A program made the position numbers and the translations under genes. Below the pieces are notes generated by a model that was given only the letters and a program-made list of their open reading frames with translations, had not been told where the DNA came from and ran no database searches. Below are positions 47,315 through 56,305 of a DNA stretch of 64,000 bases, piece after piece (the first letter of the stretch is position 1; every line of letters begins with the position of its first letter). The stretch comes from Hoeflea marina (GTDB taxonomy: Bacteria; Pseudomonadota; Alphaproteobacteria; Rhizobiales; Rhizobiaceae): NCBI RefSeq assembly GCF_003182275.1, contig NZ_QGTR01000001.1:1220184-1284183 (forward strand). The letters run 5' to 3'.

Positions 47315-48994
47315 CTAACGGTCCCGGTACCGGTTGGTGATCGGGTATCTGCGGTCGCGGCCGAAATTCTTCCGCGTGATCTTGACGCCGGGCGCCGACT
47401 GGCGGCGCTTGTATTCGGCGATGTAGAGCAGGTGCTCGATCCGGTGCACGGTCGCCACGTCATGGCCGCGGGCGACGATCGCATCGGTGCCCATCTCGTT
47501 TTCGACCAGGCATTCGAGAATGTCGTCGAGATCCTCGTAGGGCGGCAGCGAATCCTGGTCGGTCTGGTTGGGGCGAAGCTCGGCCGAAGGCGCCTTGTCG
47601 ATGATCGAGACCGGGATCACCTCGCCCGACGGCCCCAGCGCACCGGCCGGCACATTTGCGTTGCGCCAGCGCGACAGGCCGTAGACCTGCATCTTGTAGA
47701 GGTCCTTGATCGGGTTGAAGCCGCCGTTCATGTCGCCGTAGAGGGTGGCGTAGCCCACCGACATCTCGCTCTTGTTGCCGGTGGTCACCACCATCGAGCC
47801 GAACTTGTTGGAGATCGCCATCAGGATGGTGCCGCGGGCGCGGCTCTGCAGGTTCTCCTCCGTGATGCCCTCGTCGGTGCCCTCGAACATGTCGCCGAGC
47901 GCCGTCAGGAAGCCCTGCACCGGCTCCTCGATCGCCACCACGTCATAGCGGCAGCCGAGCGCCCGGGCGCAGGCCTCGGCGTCGGCAATCGAGGTCTCCG
48001 CCGTGTAGCGATAGGGCATCATCACCGCGCGCAGCCGCTCCTCGCCCAGCGCATCGACGGCGAGTGCCGCACACAGTGCCGAATCGATGCCGCCGGAAAG
48101 CCCCAGCACCACATTGCGAAAGCCGTTCTTGTTGACGTAGTCGCGCAGGCCGAGCATGCAGGCGCGGTAGTCGGCCTCGTCGCGATCCGGAATCACCGAC
48201 ATCGGACCGTCCGTGCAGGCCCAGCCCTCCGGTCCGCGCTTCCAGGTTGTCACGGCGATGGTCTCTTCGAACTGGCTCATCTGGAAGGCAAGACGCTTGT
48301 CGGTGTTGAGCGCGAAGCTGGCGCCGTCAAAGACCAGTTCGTCCTGGCCGCCGACCTGGTTGGCGAACAGCAGCGGCAGCCCGCTCTCGATCACCTGCCG
48401 CATTGCCACCTGATGACGGATATCCACCTTGCCGCGATAATAGGGCGAGCCGTTGGGCACCAGCAGCAGTTCGGCGCCGCTCTCGGCCAGCGTCTCGCAC
48501 ACTCCGAGATCGCCCCAGATGTCCTCGCAGATCGGAATCCCGAAGCGGACGCCGCGAATGGCCACCGGTCCGGGCATCGGTCCGGGGAAGAACACCCGCT
48601 TCTCGTCGAACTCGCCATAGTTCGGCAGATCCACCTTGTCGCGCATGGCGATGACCTCGCCGGCATCGAGCACGGCGACCGAGTTGTGTCGGAGCGCCCC
48701 GTCGGAACGGGGAAAGCCGATGATCACCGCCGGCCCGCCATCGGCGGTGTCGGCGGCGAGCGCCTCCACCGCGCGCGCGCAGGCGGCGAGAAAGGCCGGC
48801 TTGAGCACCAGGTCCTCCGGCGGATAGCCGCACAGGAACAGTTCGGTGAACAGCACAAGGTCCGCGCCCTGGCGTGCGGCATCGGCCCGCGCCTCCCGGG
48901 CCTTCGCCAGATTGCCGGTGACGTCGCCCACCGTGGGGTTCAGTTGCGCCACCGCAATGCGCAGGACGTCGGGTGTGTTCGAAAGATCGCTCAT
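47315..48994 (-). CDS. nadE: Glutamine-dependent NAD+ synthetase
   Basis: 559 residues. Residues 1-270 are a nitrilase-type glutaminase (Glu in LVLFTELFLCGYPPEDL, Lys in MRDKVDLPNYGEFDE, Cys in FGIPICEDIWGD). Residues 285-559 are the NAD synthetase with the P-loop VVLGLSGGIDSALCAALA, TGNKSEMSVGYATLYGDMNG and the terminal KRRQSAPGVKITRKNFGRD. It amidates nicotinate adenine dinucleotide using glutamine and ATP. Both active sites look complete. It ends 12 bp from the convergent AT-rich gene. Confidence 0.98.
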   Translation of the reverse strand: MSDLSNTPDVLRIAVAQLNPTVGDVTGNLAKAREARADAARQGADLVLFTELFLCGYPPEDLVLKPAFLAACARAVEALAADTADGGPAVIIGFPRSDGALRHNSVAVLDAGEVIAMRDKVDLPNYGEFDEKRVFFPGPMPGPVAIRGVRFGIPICEDIWGDLGVCETLAESGAELLLVPNGSPYYRGKVDIRHQVAMRQVIESGLPLLFANQVGGQDELVFDGASFALNTDKRLAFQMSQFEETIAVTTWKRGPEGWACTDGPMSVIPDRDEADYRACMLGLRDYVNKNGFRNVVLGLSGGIDSALCAALAVDALGEERLRAVMMPYRYTAETSIADAEACARALGCRYDVVAIEEPVQGFLTALGDMFEGTDEGITEENLQSRARGTILMAISNKFGSMVVTTGNKSEMSVGYATLYGDMNGGFNPIKDLYKMQVYGLSRWRNANVPAGALGPSGEVIPVSIIDKAPSAELRPNQTDQDSLPPYEDLDDILECLVENEMGTDAIVARGHDVATVHRIEHLLYIAEYKRRQSAPGVKITRKNFGRDRRYPITNRYRDR

Positions 48995-49187
48995 GAGTCT
49001 GACTTAGCGCGTGGCGCGAACCTTCGCAATGTCGCCGGCACCTCTCCCGGACCGGCAAATCGTCACTCCTGGCGAACAGATCAGTGGAACCTTACGCCCA
49101 TTTGAAGGGTTCATCTGGCGTTCATGACGATTATGTGACAGTTGGACGACACTTTTGTAAAACTCTTTTTCACTTCGGGAGACCGCA

Positions 49188-51125
49188 TTGGTCGAGCTCG
49201 TTTCCAGGCTGGGAAGACCGGTGGCAGACTATGCCCTGGCGCAGGAGGAAGCCCTGCGCCGCTTCGGCATGGCCGCATGGCGTGTGAGCAGCCGGCTGTC
49301 CATCACGCTGCTGCTCGCCCTGATGACCCTCATGCTGACCGAATGGCTCGCCCGCGGCACGCTGTCGGGATTTTCCGACTATCTGCTCTCGCCGACCCGT
49401 CCGGGCGGGGTGGCCCTCATCGTGCTCGCGCTTCTGTTCGTCGCCACCGACACGCTGTTTGGACGCGACCACCTCTCTGCCGTGATTCTCCTTCCGATGG
49501 CGCTGCTGCCGGCCTTCCTGTCCATGCAGAAGCAGCAGTATCTGTCGGACCCGCTGTATCCGAGCGACATGCTGTTTGGTCACCAGATCGGCGAACTGGT
49601 TCCCGTCATCTTTGCCACGCGCCCGCTGGCCTCGATCTGCCTGATCGCCGGCACCCTCGCGCTCCTGCTGCTTCTGGGCTACCTCTTCGTCCTCGGCAGG
49701 CGTCACCTGCCGACCCTCTCCACAACTTCGAAGCTTGTTCGGCTGGCAGTCACCCTGCCGCTGATTGCCGGCTTCCTGTCGCTGATGGGCACGAACGGAT
49801 CCTCCTATGTCCGCGACCGCCTCAACATCATTCCGATGATGTGGGACCAGACCGAAAACTACCGCCACAACGGCTTCTTGCTGGCCTTCGCCATCAACCT
49901 GCCGATGGCCAACATTTCCGTGCCCCAGGACTACGGCGCCGAGGCCATCGCCGGAATCACGCCCGACGCGATGCCGGCAGGCCTGCTCGCCGGCCGCGAT
50001 GCGGATGTCATCATCGTCATGAGCGAATCGCTGTGGGATCCCACTCGACTCTCGAAGACGACGCTTTCGCCCGATCCGATGCCGACCATCCGCGCCAATC
50101 AGTCGGGCCATATGTTCTCGCCCGAATTCGGCGGCATGACGGCCAATGTCGAGTTCGAGGCCCTGACCGGCTTTTCCAACGCCTTCCTGCCCTATGGCAG
50201 CATTCCCTATCAGCAGTATATCCGTCGGCCGCTGCCCTCGCTGGCCACGTTCTTCTCCTCCAAGGGCTATGTCACCCGCGCCTTTCATCCGTTCCAGAGC
50301 TGGTTCTGGAACCGCGGCAACGTTTATGACGCGCTCGGTTTCGACGGCTTCGAGTCGGAGGAGAACTTGCCGGAGATGGACAAGCGCGGCATGTTTGCCT
50401 CGGATGAAGCGTTGACGAAGGAGATCATCCGCCAGGCCGATGCCACGCGGGACCCGTTCTTCTTCTTCGCCGTCACGCTGCAGGGCCATGGCCCCTACGA
50501 GAAGAACCGCTATGCGCGCAACACGATCGACATCCGCTCGGACGTGCTGACGCCGTCGAGCCGCGACAGCGTCGCGACCTTCGCCCAGGGCGTTCGCGAG
50601 GCCGATGACAGCCTCAAGGCGCTGATGGACTGGGCCAAGACCCGGCACCGTGAAACCATCATCGTGCTCTTCGGCGACCATCTTCCGCCGCTGGGGACCG
50701 CCTACACCGAAACCGGCTACATGCCGGACGTGGTCGCCACCCGCAAGGCATCGGTCGGCGTCATGAAGCGCGAGCACGAAACGCCGCTGGTCGTCTGGTC
50801 GTCGAAGCGCGGGCTGCAGAAGGACATCGGCTCGGTCAGCCCGTCGCAGCTTCCCTATCATGTGGTGCGGCTTGCCGGCTATCGGCATCCCTTCTACACC
50901 GGCGTTCTCGGCGGTGTGGCCGAGCGCTATGCCATCATCGACCGCCACCAGCTGGTCGACCGCGACGATCGCGCGCAGCCGGACTGGTCCACCTCGGGCG
51001 CTGCGATCGACCCGCTGATCCGAGACTATCGCTACTTGCAGCACGATCAGATGTTCGGCGACGCGTTCGGCACCGCACGCTTCTTCCCGGAACTCACGGA
51101 GCGGGCCGGCGCGGCCGGAAGCTGA
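49188..51125 (+). CDS. LTA synthase/sulfatase-family membrane phosphoglycerol transferase-like protein
   Basis: 645 residues. Five membrane helices (for example LSITLLLALMTLMLTEWL and SICLIAGTLALLLLLGYLFV) lead into an alkaline-phosphatase-superfamily extracellular domain: VIIVMSESLWDP, NVEFEALTGFSN, FFFAVTLQGHGPY and VLFGDHLPP. The family transfers phosphoglycerol groups. In rhizobia related proteins decorate periplasmic cyclic glucans, a possible role here. The start is TTG 49188 with GGGAG upstream; the next in-frame ATG (49269) would cut 27 residues. It is a single gene with an AT-rich promoter area upstream. Confidence 0.85.
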   Translation: MVELVSRLGRPVADYALAQEEALRRFGMAAWRVSSRLSITLLLALMTLMLTEWLARGTLSGFSDYLLSPTRPGGVALIVLALLFVATDTLFGRDHLSAVILLPMALLPAFLSMQKQQYLSDPLYPSDMLFGHQIGELVPVIFATRPLASICLIAGTLALLLLLGYLFVLGRRHLPTLSTTSKLVRLAVTLPLIAGFLSLMGTNGSSYVRDRLNIIPMMWDQTENYRHNGFLLAFAINLPMANISVPQDYGAEAIAGITPDAMPAGLLAGRDADVIIVMSESLWDPTRLSKTTLSPDPMPTIRANQSGHMFSPEFGGMTANVEFEALTGFSNAFLPYGSIPYQQYIRRPLPSLATFFSSKGYVTRAFHPFQSWFWNRGNVYDALGFDGFESEENLPEMDKRGMFASDEALTKEIIRQADATRDPFFFFAVTLQGHGPYEKNRYARNTIDIRSDVLTPSSRDSVATFAQGVREADDSLKALMDWAKTRHRETIIVLFGDHLPPLGTAYTETGYMPDVVATRKASVGVMKREHETPLVVWSSKRGLQKDIGSVSPSQLPYHVVRLAGYRHPFYTGVLGGVAERYAIIDRHQLVDRDDRAQPDWSTSGAAIDPLIRDYRYLQHDQMFGDAFGTARFFPELTERAGAAGS

Positions 51126-51254
51126 AACGACTGCCGCGGCAGCGCGTGCTCCGACGACGGGAATCCGCATCCGCACGGGACACCGCGACCGAGCGGTGAC
51201 TTCTGTCGCCGCTCCGCGGATGGCGCCTCAAATGCCTTTCGCCCGCCAGCGTCC

Positions 51255-51293
51255 GTCGCCGGAAAGCTTGCAGCGGTTTGGCGAAGACGACAT
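51255..51293. repeat. Intergenic palindromic element, copy 3 (degenerate)
   Basis: GTCG (51255-51258) and CGACAT (51288-51293) again flank a 29-nt core with GGAAAGCTTGCAGCGGTTT, nearly matching copy 1. The outer arms have decayed. It lies downstream of the small lipoprotein gene. Confidence 0.55.
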
Positions 51294-51326
51294 GCCCAAG
51301 CAAGAAGCGGAAAACCGCCGGGCGCG

Positions 51327-51560
51327 TCAGTCCAGATTGCGCGCCGCCTCGTCCTGTTCCTCCGCCAGACCCACGACCCGGCCGTCGGCGGCGGTCGACG
51401 CAGCGGCGACCGGCGCAGCGGTGGCCGTCGGGATCCTGGCGGGGATGGCGGCCCCGGGCGCGACCGCAGTACCTCCGCCCCCGCCGCAACCCGGCAGGAC
51501 GACGATCGCGACGGCAAGCAGCAGCAGGGCCGCAGCGCGGCGAGGATTTGGAAATCTCAT
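51327..51560 (-). CDS. Small putative lipoprotein
   Basis: 77 residues with a lipoprotein signal peptide: an RRAAALLLLAVAIVVLPGC lipobox with Cys25 and then a Gly run. The mature part is Ala/Pro-rich and ends with EEQDEAARNLD. No domain is recognised and no strong Shine-Dalgarno was found, so the gene is supported mainly by the signal peptide. Confidence 0.5.
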   Translation of the reverse strand: MRFPNPRRAAALLLLAVAIVVLPGCGGGGGTAVAPGAAIPARIPTATAAPVAAASTAADGRVVGLAEEQDEAARNLD

Positions 51561-51694
51561 GACCGCGATCTTTCGCAGGAGCCGCTGAACATCCGGTTAA
51601 GCCGCCAGTCGCCGCGCCGGAATTCCCTGACGTCTCGCCAGCCCGTCCGGCGCTGCTCAGCGGCCACTTTGCCCGCTGCGGGGAGCCGAATGTC

Positions 51695-52534
51695 TCAGGC
51701 CGCGGCGTCGAACCGCCACATCGCCATCGACAGCACGCCGAACTCGTTGGAATCGTGCAGCTGTCTGGCGATGAATGCCTCGCCCGCCGCCCCCATCGCC
51801 GCATAGAGCGGCAGGAGGTGCTCGTCGGTGGGATGGTTGCGTTCGGCGAACGGCGCCTGCCGGCGGTAATCGAGCAGCGCCGTGCTGTCGCCGGCTGCAA
51901 GCCGCCCATTCATCCAGTCGACAAAATCCGTCACCCACGGCTGCACCGCCGGATCACGGTTGCCCTGACGCAACGCCACGAACGCCTCGCGCAGATTGTG
52001 GGTAAAGGAACCCGATCCGATCACCAGCACGCCTTGGCGGCCGAGACCGGCCAGCGCATGGCCGAGCCGCAGATGGTAGTCCGGTCCGGCGCGCGGATCG
52101 ACGGAGACCGCCACCACCGGTATGTCGGCGTCGGGATACATCAGCTTTAGCGGCACCCAGACGCCGTGATCGAAGCCATGCCCGCTCACCGGCTGCGAGT
52201 GAAAGCCTTGCGCCACGAGGCTGTCGACGATGGCGGTCGCCAGGCCGGGGTCGCCCGGTGCCGGATACTGCATCTCGTAGAGCTCCTGCTGGAAGCCGCC
52301 GAAATCATGGACGGTCTGCGGCTTAGCGTCCGCCAGCACGGCAGTGCCGCCGCTGACCTCGAAATGGGCGCTGACCACGACGATCGCCTTGGGCCGCGGC
52401 AGGTCGCCGGCCGCCCTGCGCAGGAACGCCGCCGCGCTTGTGTCGGCGATCGCCGTGTCGGGCGAGCCGTGGGAGATGAAGAGCGACGGCATCGCCGTGG
52501 CGTCGGTTGCGGGTACTGCGCTGGGGTCGGACAT
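51695..52534 (-). CDS. DODA-type extradiol dioxygenase (LigB family)
   Basis: About 279-residue metal-dependent dioxygenase of the DODA/YgiD class. Conserved segments: LFISHGSPDTAI (first metal His), IVVVSAHFEVSGG (His), GFDHGVWVPLKLMYP (His), LVIGSGSFTHNLRE, and EHLLPLYAAMGAAG near the end. Substrates in the family are catechol-like aromatics; the physiological one here is unknown. The start is ATG 52534, with AGGAGA eight bases upstream; the frame is open to 52561. Confidence 0.9.
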   Translation of the reverse strand: MSDPSAVPATDATAMPSLFISHGSPDTAIADTSAAAFLRRAAGDLPRPKAIVVVSAHFEVSGGTAVLADAKPQTVHDFGGFQQELYEMQYPAPGDPGLATAIVDSLVAQGFHSQPVSGHGFDHGVWVPLKLMYPDADIPVVAVSVDPRAGPDYHLRLGHALAGLGRQGVLVIGSGSFTHNLREAFVALRQGNRDPAVQPWVTDFVDWMNGRLAAGDSTALLDYRRQAPFAERNHPTDEHLLPLYAAMGAAGEAFIARQLHDSNEFGVLSMAMWRFDAAA

Positions 52535-52682
52535 GATCGGATCTCCTGTTGCAGCCAACATAGGATCGTTGTTCCGTTCACAAAAGCACGCATTTTGGCG
52601 ACATGGCGTTCAGGAATCGGCAACAGCTCGGAGCATTTCCAGTCCCCCGGCCCTGATCGCCATCCGACCGCCCGCGGTGGGC

Positions 52683-53114
52683 CTACCCGTCAGCCACCAC
52701 GATGCCGGGCGAGCCCCTGGCATATTGCGGCAGGCCGTCGGTGATCTCGTAGAAATCCGCCTTGTCGTCACAGAAGATGTGTTCGGCCATCGCCAGGCCG
52801 GTGGGCTGGTCGAAGCTGCCGGCCAGCACCGAGGTGTAGTCCTCCCGGTCGTGCTTCCAGAACAGCGCCGAGCCGCAATGCCGGCAGAAGCCGCGGCCCG
52901 CCTCCTGGGATGCCCGGTACCAGGTGACGGCGTCCGCCCCTTCCACCGTCAGCCGCCCGTCGGCGACATTGGTGGCAGCGTAGTGAAGCCCGGTCTGGCG
53001 CCGGCACTGCGAGCAGTGGCAGGCGACCACTGCGCGCAGAGGCCCTCGTGTGGTAAAACGAACCGCACCGCAATTGCAGCGTCCGGTCCGCAGTGTGTCG
53101 TCGCTGTCGGTCAT
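52683..53114 (-). CDS. GFA-family zinc protein
   Basis: 143-residue protein of the glutathione-dependent formaldehyde-activating (GFA/Gfa-like CENP-V) fold. Zinc ligands are visible as GRCNCGAVRF, CHCSQCRRQTG and FCRHCGSALFW. Many members do not act on formaldehyde, so no reaction is claimed. GGGAGA precedes the ATG. It diverges from the dimethylformamidase-like gene. Confidence 0.88.
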   Translation of the reverse strand: MTDSDDTLRTGRCNCGAVRFTTRGPLRAVVACHCSQCRRQTGLHYAATNVADGRLTVEGADAVTWYRASQEAGRGFCRHCGSALFWKHDREDYTSVLAGSFDQPTGLAMAEHIFCDDKADFYEITDGLPQYARGSPGIVVADG

Positions 53115-53287
53115 GTCGGTCTCCCGTCTGAACCGGCATCATCGCCATCGCCGTCACCAACGCAAGGCCGGATCGCGACATCGGGTTTTCGCACGGTGCA
53201 CAACACCCGCCGGCTCTCCGGCCCTTGCCTTGGCACGGCCTTCATGCTGCAAGATTCCGGGAAATGCGATGACACGGAGCAGCCGAT

Positions 53288-54928
53288 ATGGATCGAAGCG
53301 CTGGCGAGTTTCCCGATTACGGACTGACTCCCGAAGGGCGCCGCATCGCGGTGCGCGGCCACTGGTATGAATATCCCGGCATGGACGGCGGCCGTGGCGA
53401 GATCTGGTGCTATTCCGACCGCATGTCCTATTTTCCGGGCGACCGGGTCACCCTGTTCGTCAGTTCCACGGCCTCCAGCTTCGATCTCGACATCCTGCGC
53501 GACGGCGGCCTGGAGCTTCCGGTCGCCTCCTTCAACGGCATTCCCTGCGGCTGGCAGGAGACGCCGGACCAGTGTTCGGTCGAAGGCTGCGGCTGGCAGC
53601 CCTCGTTCCAGTTCACCGTCGAGGACGGCTGGATTTCGGGCGCCTACCGGCTGACGCTGACCGCCCGCGGCCGCGACGGCCCGATCCAGTCCCATCACCT
53701 GATCATCGTCTGCCCGACGCCGGGGCCCAGGCCGGGCCGCATCCTTCAGGTGGCCGCCACCGGCACCTGGACCGCCTACAACACCTGGGGCGGCTCCAAC
53801 GCCTATCAGGGCATCACCGGCGAGACCCGCGACCAGTACGCGACGTCGGTCTCCACCCAGCGCCCCTGGTGCCGGGGCTTCATCGTGCTGCCCGAGGACG
53901 CGCCAAGAGTGCCGCTCGATGTCGAGACCCCGCCGGCCACTGCCCCCCGCTACCCGCACATGGAATGGGCCTATGCCACCGGACATTCGAAGAAATACGC
54001 CTCCGCCGGCTGGGCCAGCTATGACGGCCATTTCTTCCGCTGGGCCGAGCGCGCCGGCTACGGCATCGACCTCATCAGCCAGCACGAACTGCAGTTCCGG
54101 CCCGACCTGATCGCCGACTACGATTGCGCCGTCTTTGTCGGTCACGACGAATACTGGACCTGGGAGATGCGCGACACTGTGGATGCCTTTGTCGACCGCG
54201 GCGGCTTTGCCGCCCGCTTCGCCGGCAATTTCATGTGGCAGACCCGGCTTGAGGACGAGGGCCGCCGCCAGGTCTGCTACAAGTACCGGGCGCGCGCCGA
54301 GGACCCGGCCTGGCTCGACGGCGACCGCACCCGCACCACCGATTCCTGGGAACTGCCGGCCATCGGCCGCCCGGGCGCGCAAACCTTCGGGCTCAACGCC
54401 ACGCGGGGCCTCTATGCCGGCTGGGGCGGCTGCGCCCCGCGCGGCGTCCGCGGCTTCCCGGTCTACCGGCCGGAGCACTGGGCCTTTGCCGGCACGGGCA
54501 TCTACTATGGCGATGTGCTGGGCGGCGAAAGCCACATCTTCGGCTATGAGGTCGACGGGCTCGACTACATCATCCGCAACGGCCTGCCCGAACCCACCGG
54601 CGAAGGCTCGCCGCCCGAAGGCCTCGAGATCCTCGCCCTCGGCCTGTCGTCGCAGGTCGAGGAAAGCGACGACATCGCGCTCGAGGACCAGTTCCTCGCC
54701 GACGAGGACGGCCGCTACATCGCCGACGTGCTGCATGGCGCGCCCAGCGACGAGAATCTCCAGAAGGTCAAGCGCGGCGCGGGCATGATCGTCAGCTTCC
54801 GCCGCGGCCGCGGCGAGGTCTTCCATGCAGGCTCGACCGAATGGGTGGCGGGGCTCGAGCGCCGCGACGAGATGGTGGAAAAGGTGACGCGCAATGTGCT
54901 GGATCGCGGACTGGGCGGGATGCGGTGA
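53288..54928 (+). CDS. N,N-dimethylformamidase large-subunit-like protein
   Basis: 546 residues resembling the catalytic C-terminal part of the DmfA2 large subunit. Key blocks: TWTAYNTWGGSNAY, FIVLPEDAPRVPLD, GYGIDLISQHELQFRP, FVGHDEYWTWEMRD (His/Glu of the iron site), RFAGNFMWQTRLED, and FHAGSTEWVAGL. The N-terminal 120 residues form a beta domain (RMSYFPGDRVTLFVSS). No small-subunit gene lies beside it. It probably hydrolyses some amide, but formamide specificity is not implied. GGAG precedes the ATG. Confidence 0.8.
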   Translation: MDRSAGEFPDYGLTPEGRRIAVRGHWYEYPGMDGGRGEIWCYSDRMSYFPGDRVTLFVSSTASSFDLDILRDGGLELPVASFNGIPCGWQETPDQCSVEGCGWQPSFQFTVEDGWISGAYRLTLTARGRDGPIQSHHLIIVCPTPGPRPGRILQVAATGTWTAYNTWGGSNAYQGITGETRDQYATSVSTQRPWCRGFIVLPEDAPRVPLDVETPPATAPRYPHMEWAYATGHSKKYASAGWASYDGHFFRWAERAGYGIDLISQHELQFRPDLIADYDCAVFVGHDEYWTWEMRDTVDAFVDRGGFAARFAGNFMWQTRLEDEGRRQVCYKYRARAEDPAWLDGDRTRTTDSWELPAIGRPGAQTFGLNATRGLYAGWGGCAPRGVRGFPVYRPEHWAFAGTGIYYGDVLGGESHIFGYEVDGLDYIIRNGLPEPTGEGSPPEGLEILALGLSSQVEESDDIALEDQFLADEDGRYIADVLHGAPSDENLQKVKRGAGMIVSFRRGRGEVFHAGSTEWVAGLERRDEMVEKVTRNVLDRGLGGMR

Positions 54929-54937
54929 CACCCCCTG

Positions 54938-55243
54938 TCAGCTCCCTGTCTTACCGACCCTTTCGAAACTGATCCGGAGCCTCGTTCCCGTCGCCTCGGC
55001 GAAGCGCTTGAGCGTCCGGGTCGAGGGCATGGAGCGTCCGCTTTCGAGCCGCGCCACCGCAGCCTGGGTCGTTCCCATGGCCAGCGCCACCTGGTCCTGG
55101 GTCATGGTGGCCTCGGCGCGGGCCCTGATGAGCGCCTCGGCCAGCGCGAATTCGTCCTCCATCCCGTCATAGGCGGCGACAAACGCCGGGTCCTTCCGCC
55201 ACTCGGCGAAACTCTGATCGATGGGTACGGGGCTGTACTTCAT
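54938..55243 (-). CDS. XRE-family antitoxin (HigA-like)
   Basis: 101 residues, with an N-terminal arm (MKYSPVPIDQSFAEWRKDP) and a C-terminal helix-turn-helix (MTQDQVALAMGTTQAAVARLESGRSMPS). Its ATG overlaps the stop of the upstream RelE-like toxin gene by 4 bp (ATGA), the toxin-first order typical of HigBA. It would neutralise the toxin and repress the pair's promoter. The trimmed start matches this overlap; the open frame runs 53 codons further. Confidence 0.88.
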   Translation of the reverse strand: MKYSPVPIDQSFAEWRKDPAFVAAYDGMEDEFALAEALIRARAEATMTQDQVALAMGTTQAAVARLESGRSMPSTRTLKRFAEATGTRLRISFERVGKTGS

Positions 55244-55563
55244 TTGACCTCCTTGGCTCGCGTCAACGCGGTCTCGATATCCCGGCGCGGCGTCTTTTGC
55301 GACTTCTTGGCAAACACATGCAGGATGACGATCCGATGCCCGTGTGCCGTGACATAGGCGGCTCTGGCGATGCCGTCGCGACCCTTCATCCGCATCTCCC
55401 ACACCGGCCCTTCGAGATGCCGGACATAAGGCTCGCGAACGGCTTCCAGCCCATGCGATTCAATCAGCTGAACGATCCGGACAAATCGTGCGCGGATGTC
55501 AGCGGGCAGATCATCAAGCGCTGCCGCGACCTTTGGCGAGAAGAATTCCACCCTCCAGCTCAT
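55240..55563 (-). CDS. RelE/HigB-like toxin
   Basis: 107 residues of the phage-derived Gp49-like/HigB family, predicted ribosome-dependent mRNA interferase. Segments: WRVEFFSPKVAAALDDLPAD, VREPYVRHLEGPVWEMRMKG, GIARAAYVTAHGHRIVILHVF, AKKSQKTPRRDIETALTR. The terminal Lys/Arg-rich helix and FxKKxxKTP motif are typical. It lies directly upstream of, and overlaps, its antitoxin. The operon promoter lies within the repeat-rich region beyond 55563. Confidence 0.88.
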   Translation of the reverse strand: MSWRVEFFSPKVAAALDDLPADIRARFVRIVQLIESHGLEAVREPYVRHLEGPVWEMRMKGRDGIARAAYVTAHGHRIVILHVFAKKSQKTPRRDIETALTRAKEVK

Positions 55564-56237
55564 CCTGCAAATCTAGCAAATCATACCATTTTTGCAATAA
55601 CGACTTGACCTCCGACCACAAGGCGACGTGGAAACCGCCCTCTCGACGCAAGATTCCGCAGCCTGACCAGGACGCAGCGAACCTGCCCGCTCGTTGCCGT
55701 CACCATTCTGGCATCAAGTCCGCCGTCATCCCGGCCTTGAGCCGGGATCCGGAAAGCGAGCGTCCGCGAGCGGAAGACTCTTTCGACGGACGCAGTCAAA
55801 GAGTCTCTCACCACGCCGACGCGCGGTGGCTGGATGCCGGATCAAGTCCGGCATGACGGGCGGAGGGGGCGGCGCCACCCTTCACCCTCATCCTGAGGCG
55901 GCCGCGCAAGCGGCCCTCGAAGGGCGAGGGTGAAGCCACCCATCTTGCCGCAATCGCCATCCGCCGCACAGGCCTCGACCCGGCATCCAGCAGGCAAGCG
56001 TCCGCGAGCCGGATGACGCTTCGGGAGACGCAGTCAGGGAGTCTCTCACCGCGCCGACGCGCGGTGAGAGACTCCTTTTCGAGCTGACCCACCAGCAGTC
56101 CCCCGGCTCTCCCGCTGGATGCCGGCTCGGGGCCGGCATGATGCGAAAAATCATCATCATCCCAAACGCAAGAATCAGAAACATGAACCGTCTGCAACAG
56201 AACTCAAGACGGCGAAACACTCACCAGCCCCGAACGC
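55564..56237. repeat. Cluster of intergenic repeats
   Basis: No gene is supported in this stretch. It contains CGTCATCCCGGCC...GCCGGGAT (55724-55748), TGCCGGA...TCCGGCATGACGG (55835-55859), a CCCTCATCCTGAGG...GAGGGTG unit (about 55882-55934), and two direct copies of a roughly 75-bp unit (about 55758-55828 and 55999-56066) with GCGTCCGCGAGC and CGCCGACGCGCGGTG. Within the second is a 17-bp perfect stem (56038-56054 with 56059-56075) followed by TTTTC. These look like dispersed palindromic elements accumulated next to the toxin-antitoxin operon. Confidence 0.75.
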
Positions 56238-56267
56238 AAAAAACACCGGGAAAGTCTCCTCTCCCGG
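56238..56267 (-). terminator. Intrinsic terminator of the DAHP synthase gene
   Basis: On the minus strand CCGGGA (plus 56262-56267) pairs with TCCCGG (plus 56246-56251), followed by TGTTTTTTGCG. It is a clear stem plus U-tract about 40 bp after the aroG stop. Confidence 0.75.
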
Positions 56268-56305
56268 CGCTTCAAGTCGTTGACTCAATCGCTCAGCCAG
56301 ATGGC

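Noticed and set aside
49170..51176. 668-codon minus-strand frame opposite the LTA-synthase-like gene
   Set aside because: Antisense shadow; the plus-strand frame has membrane helices and family motifs.
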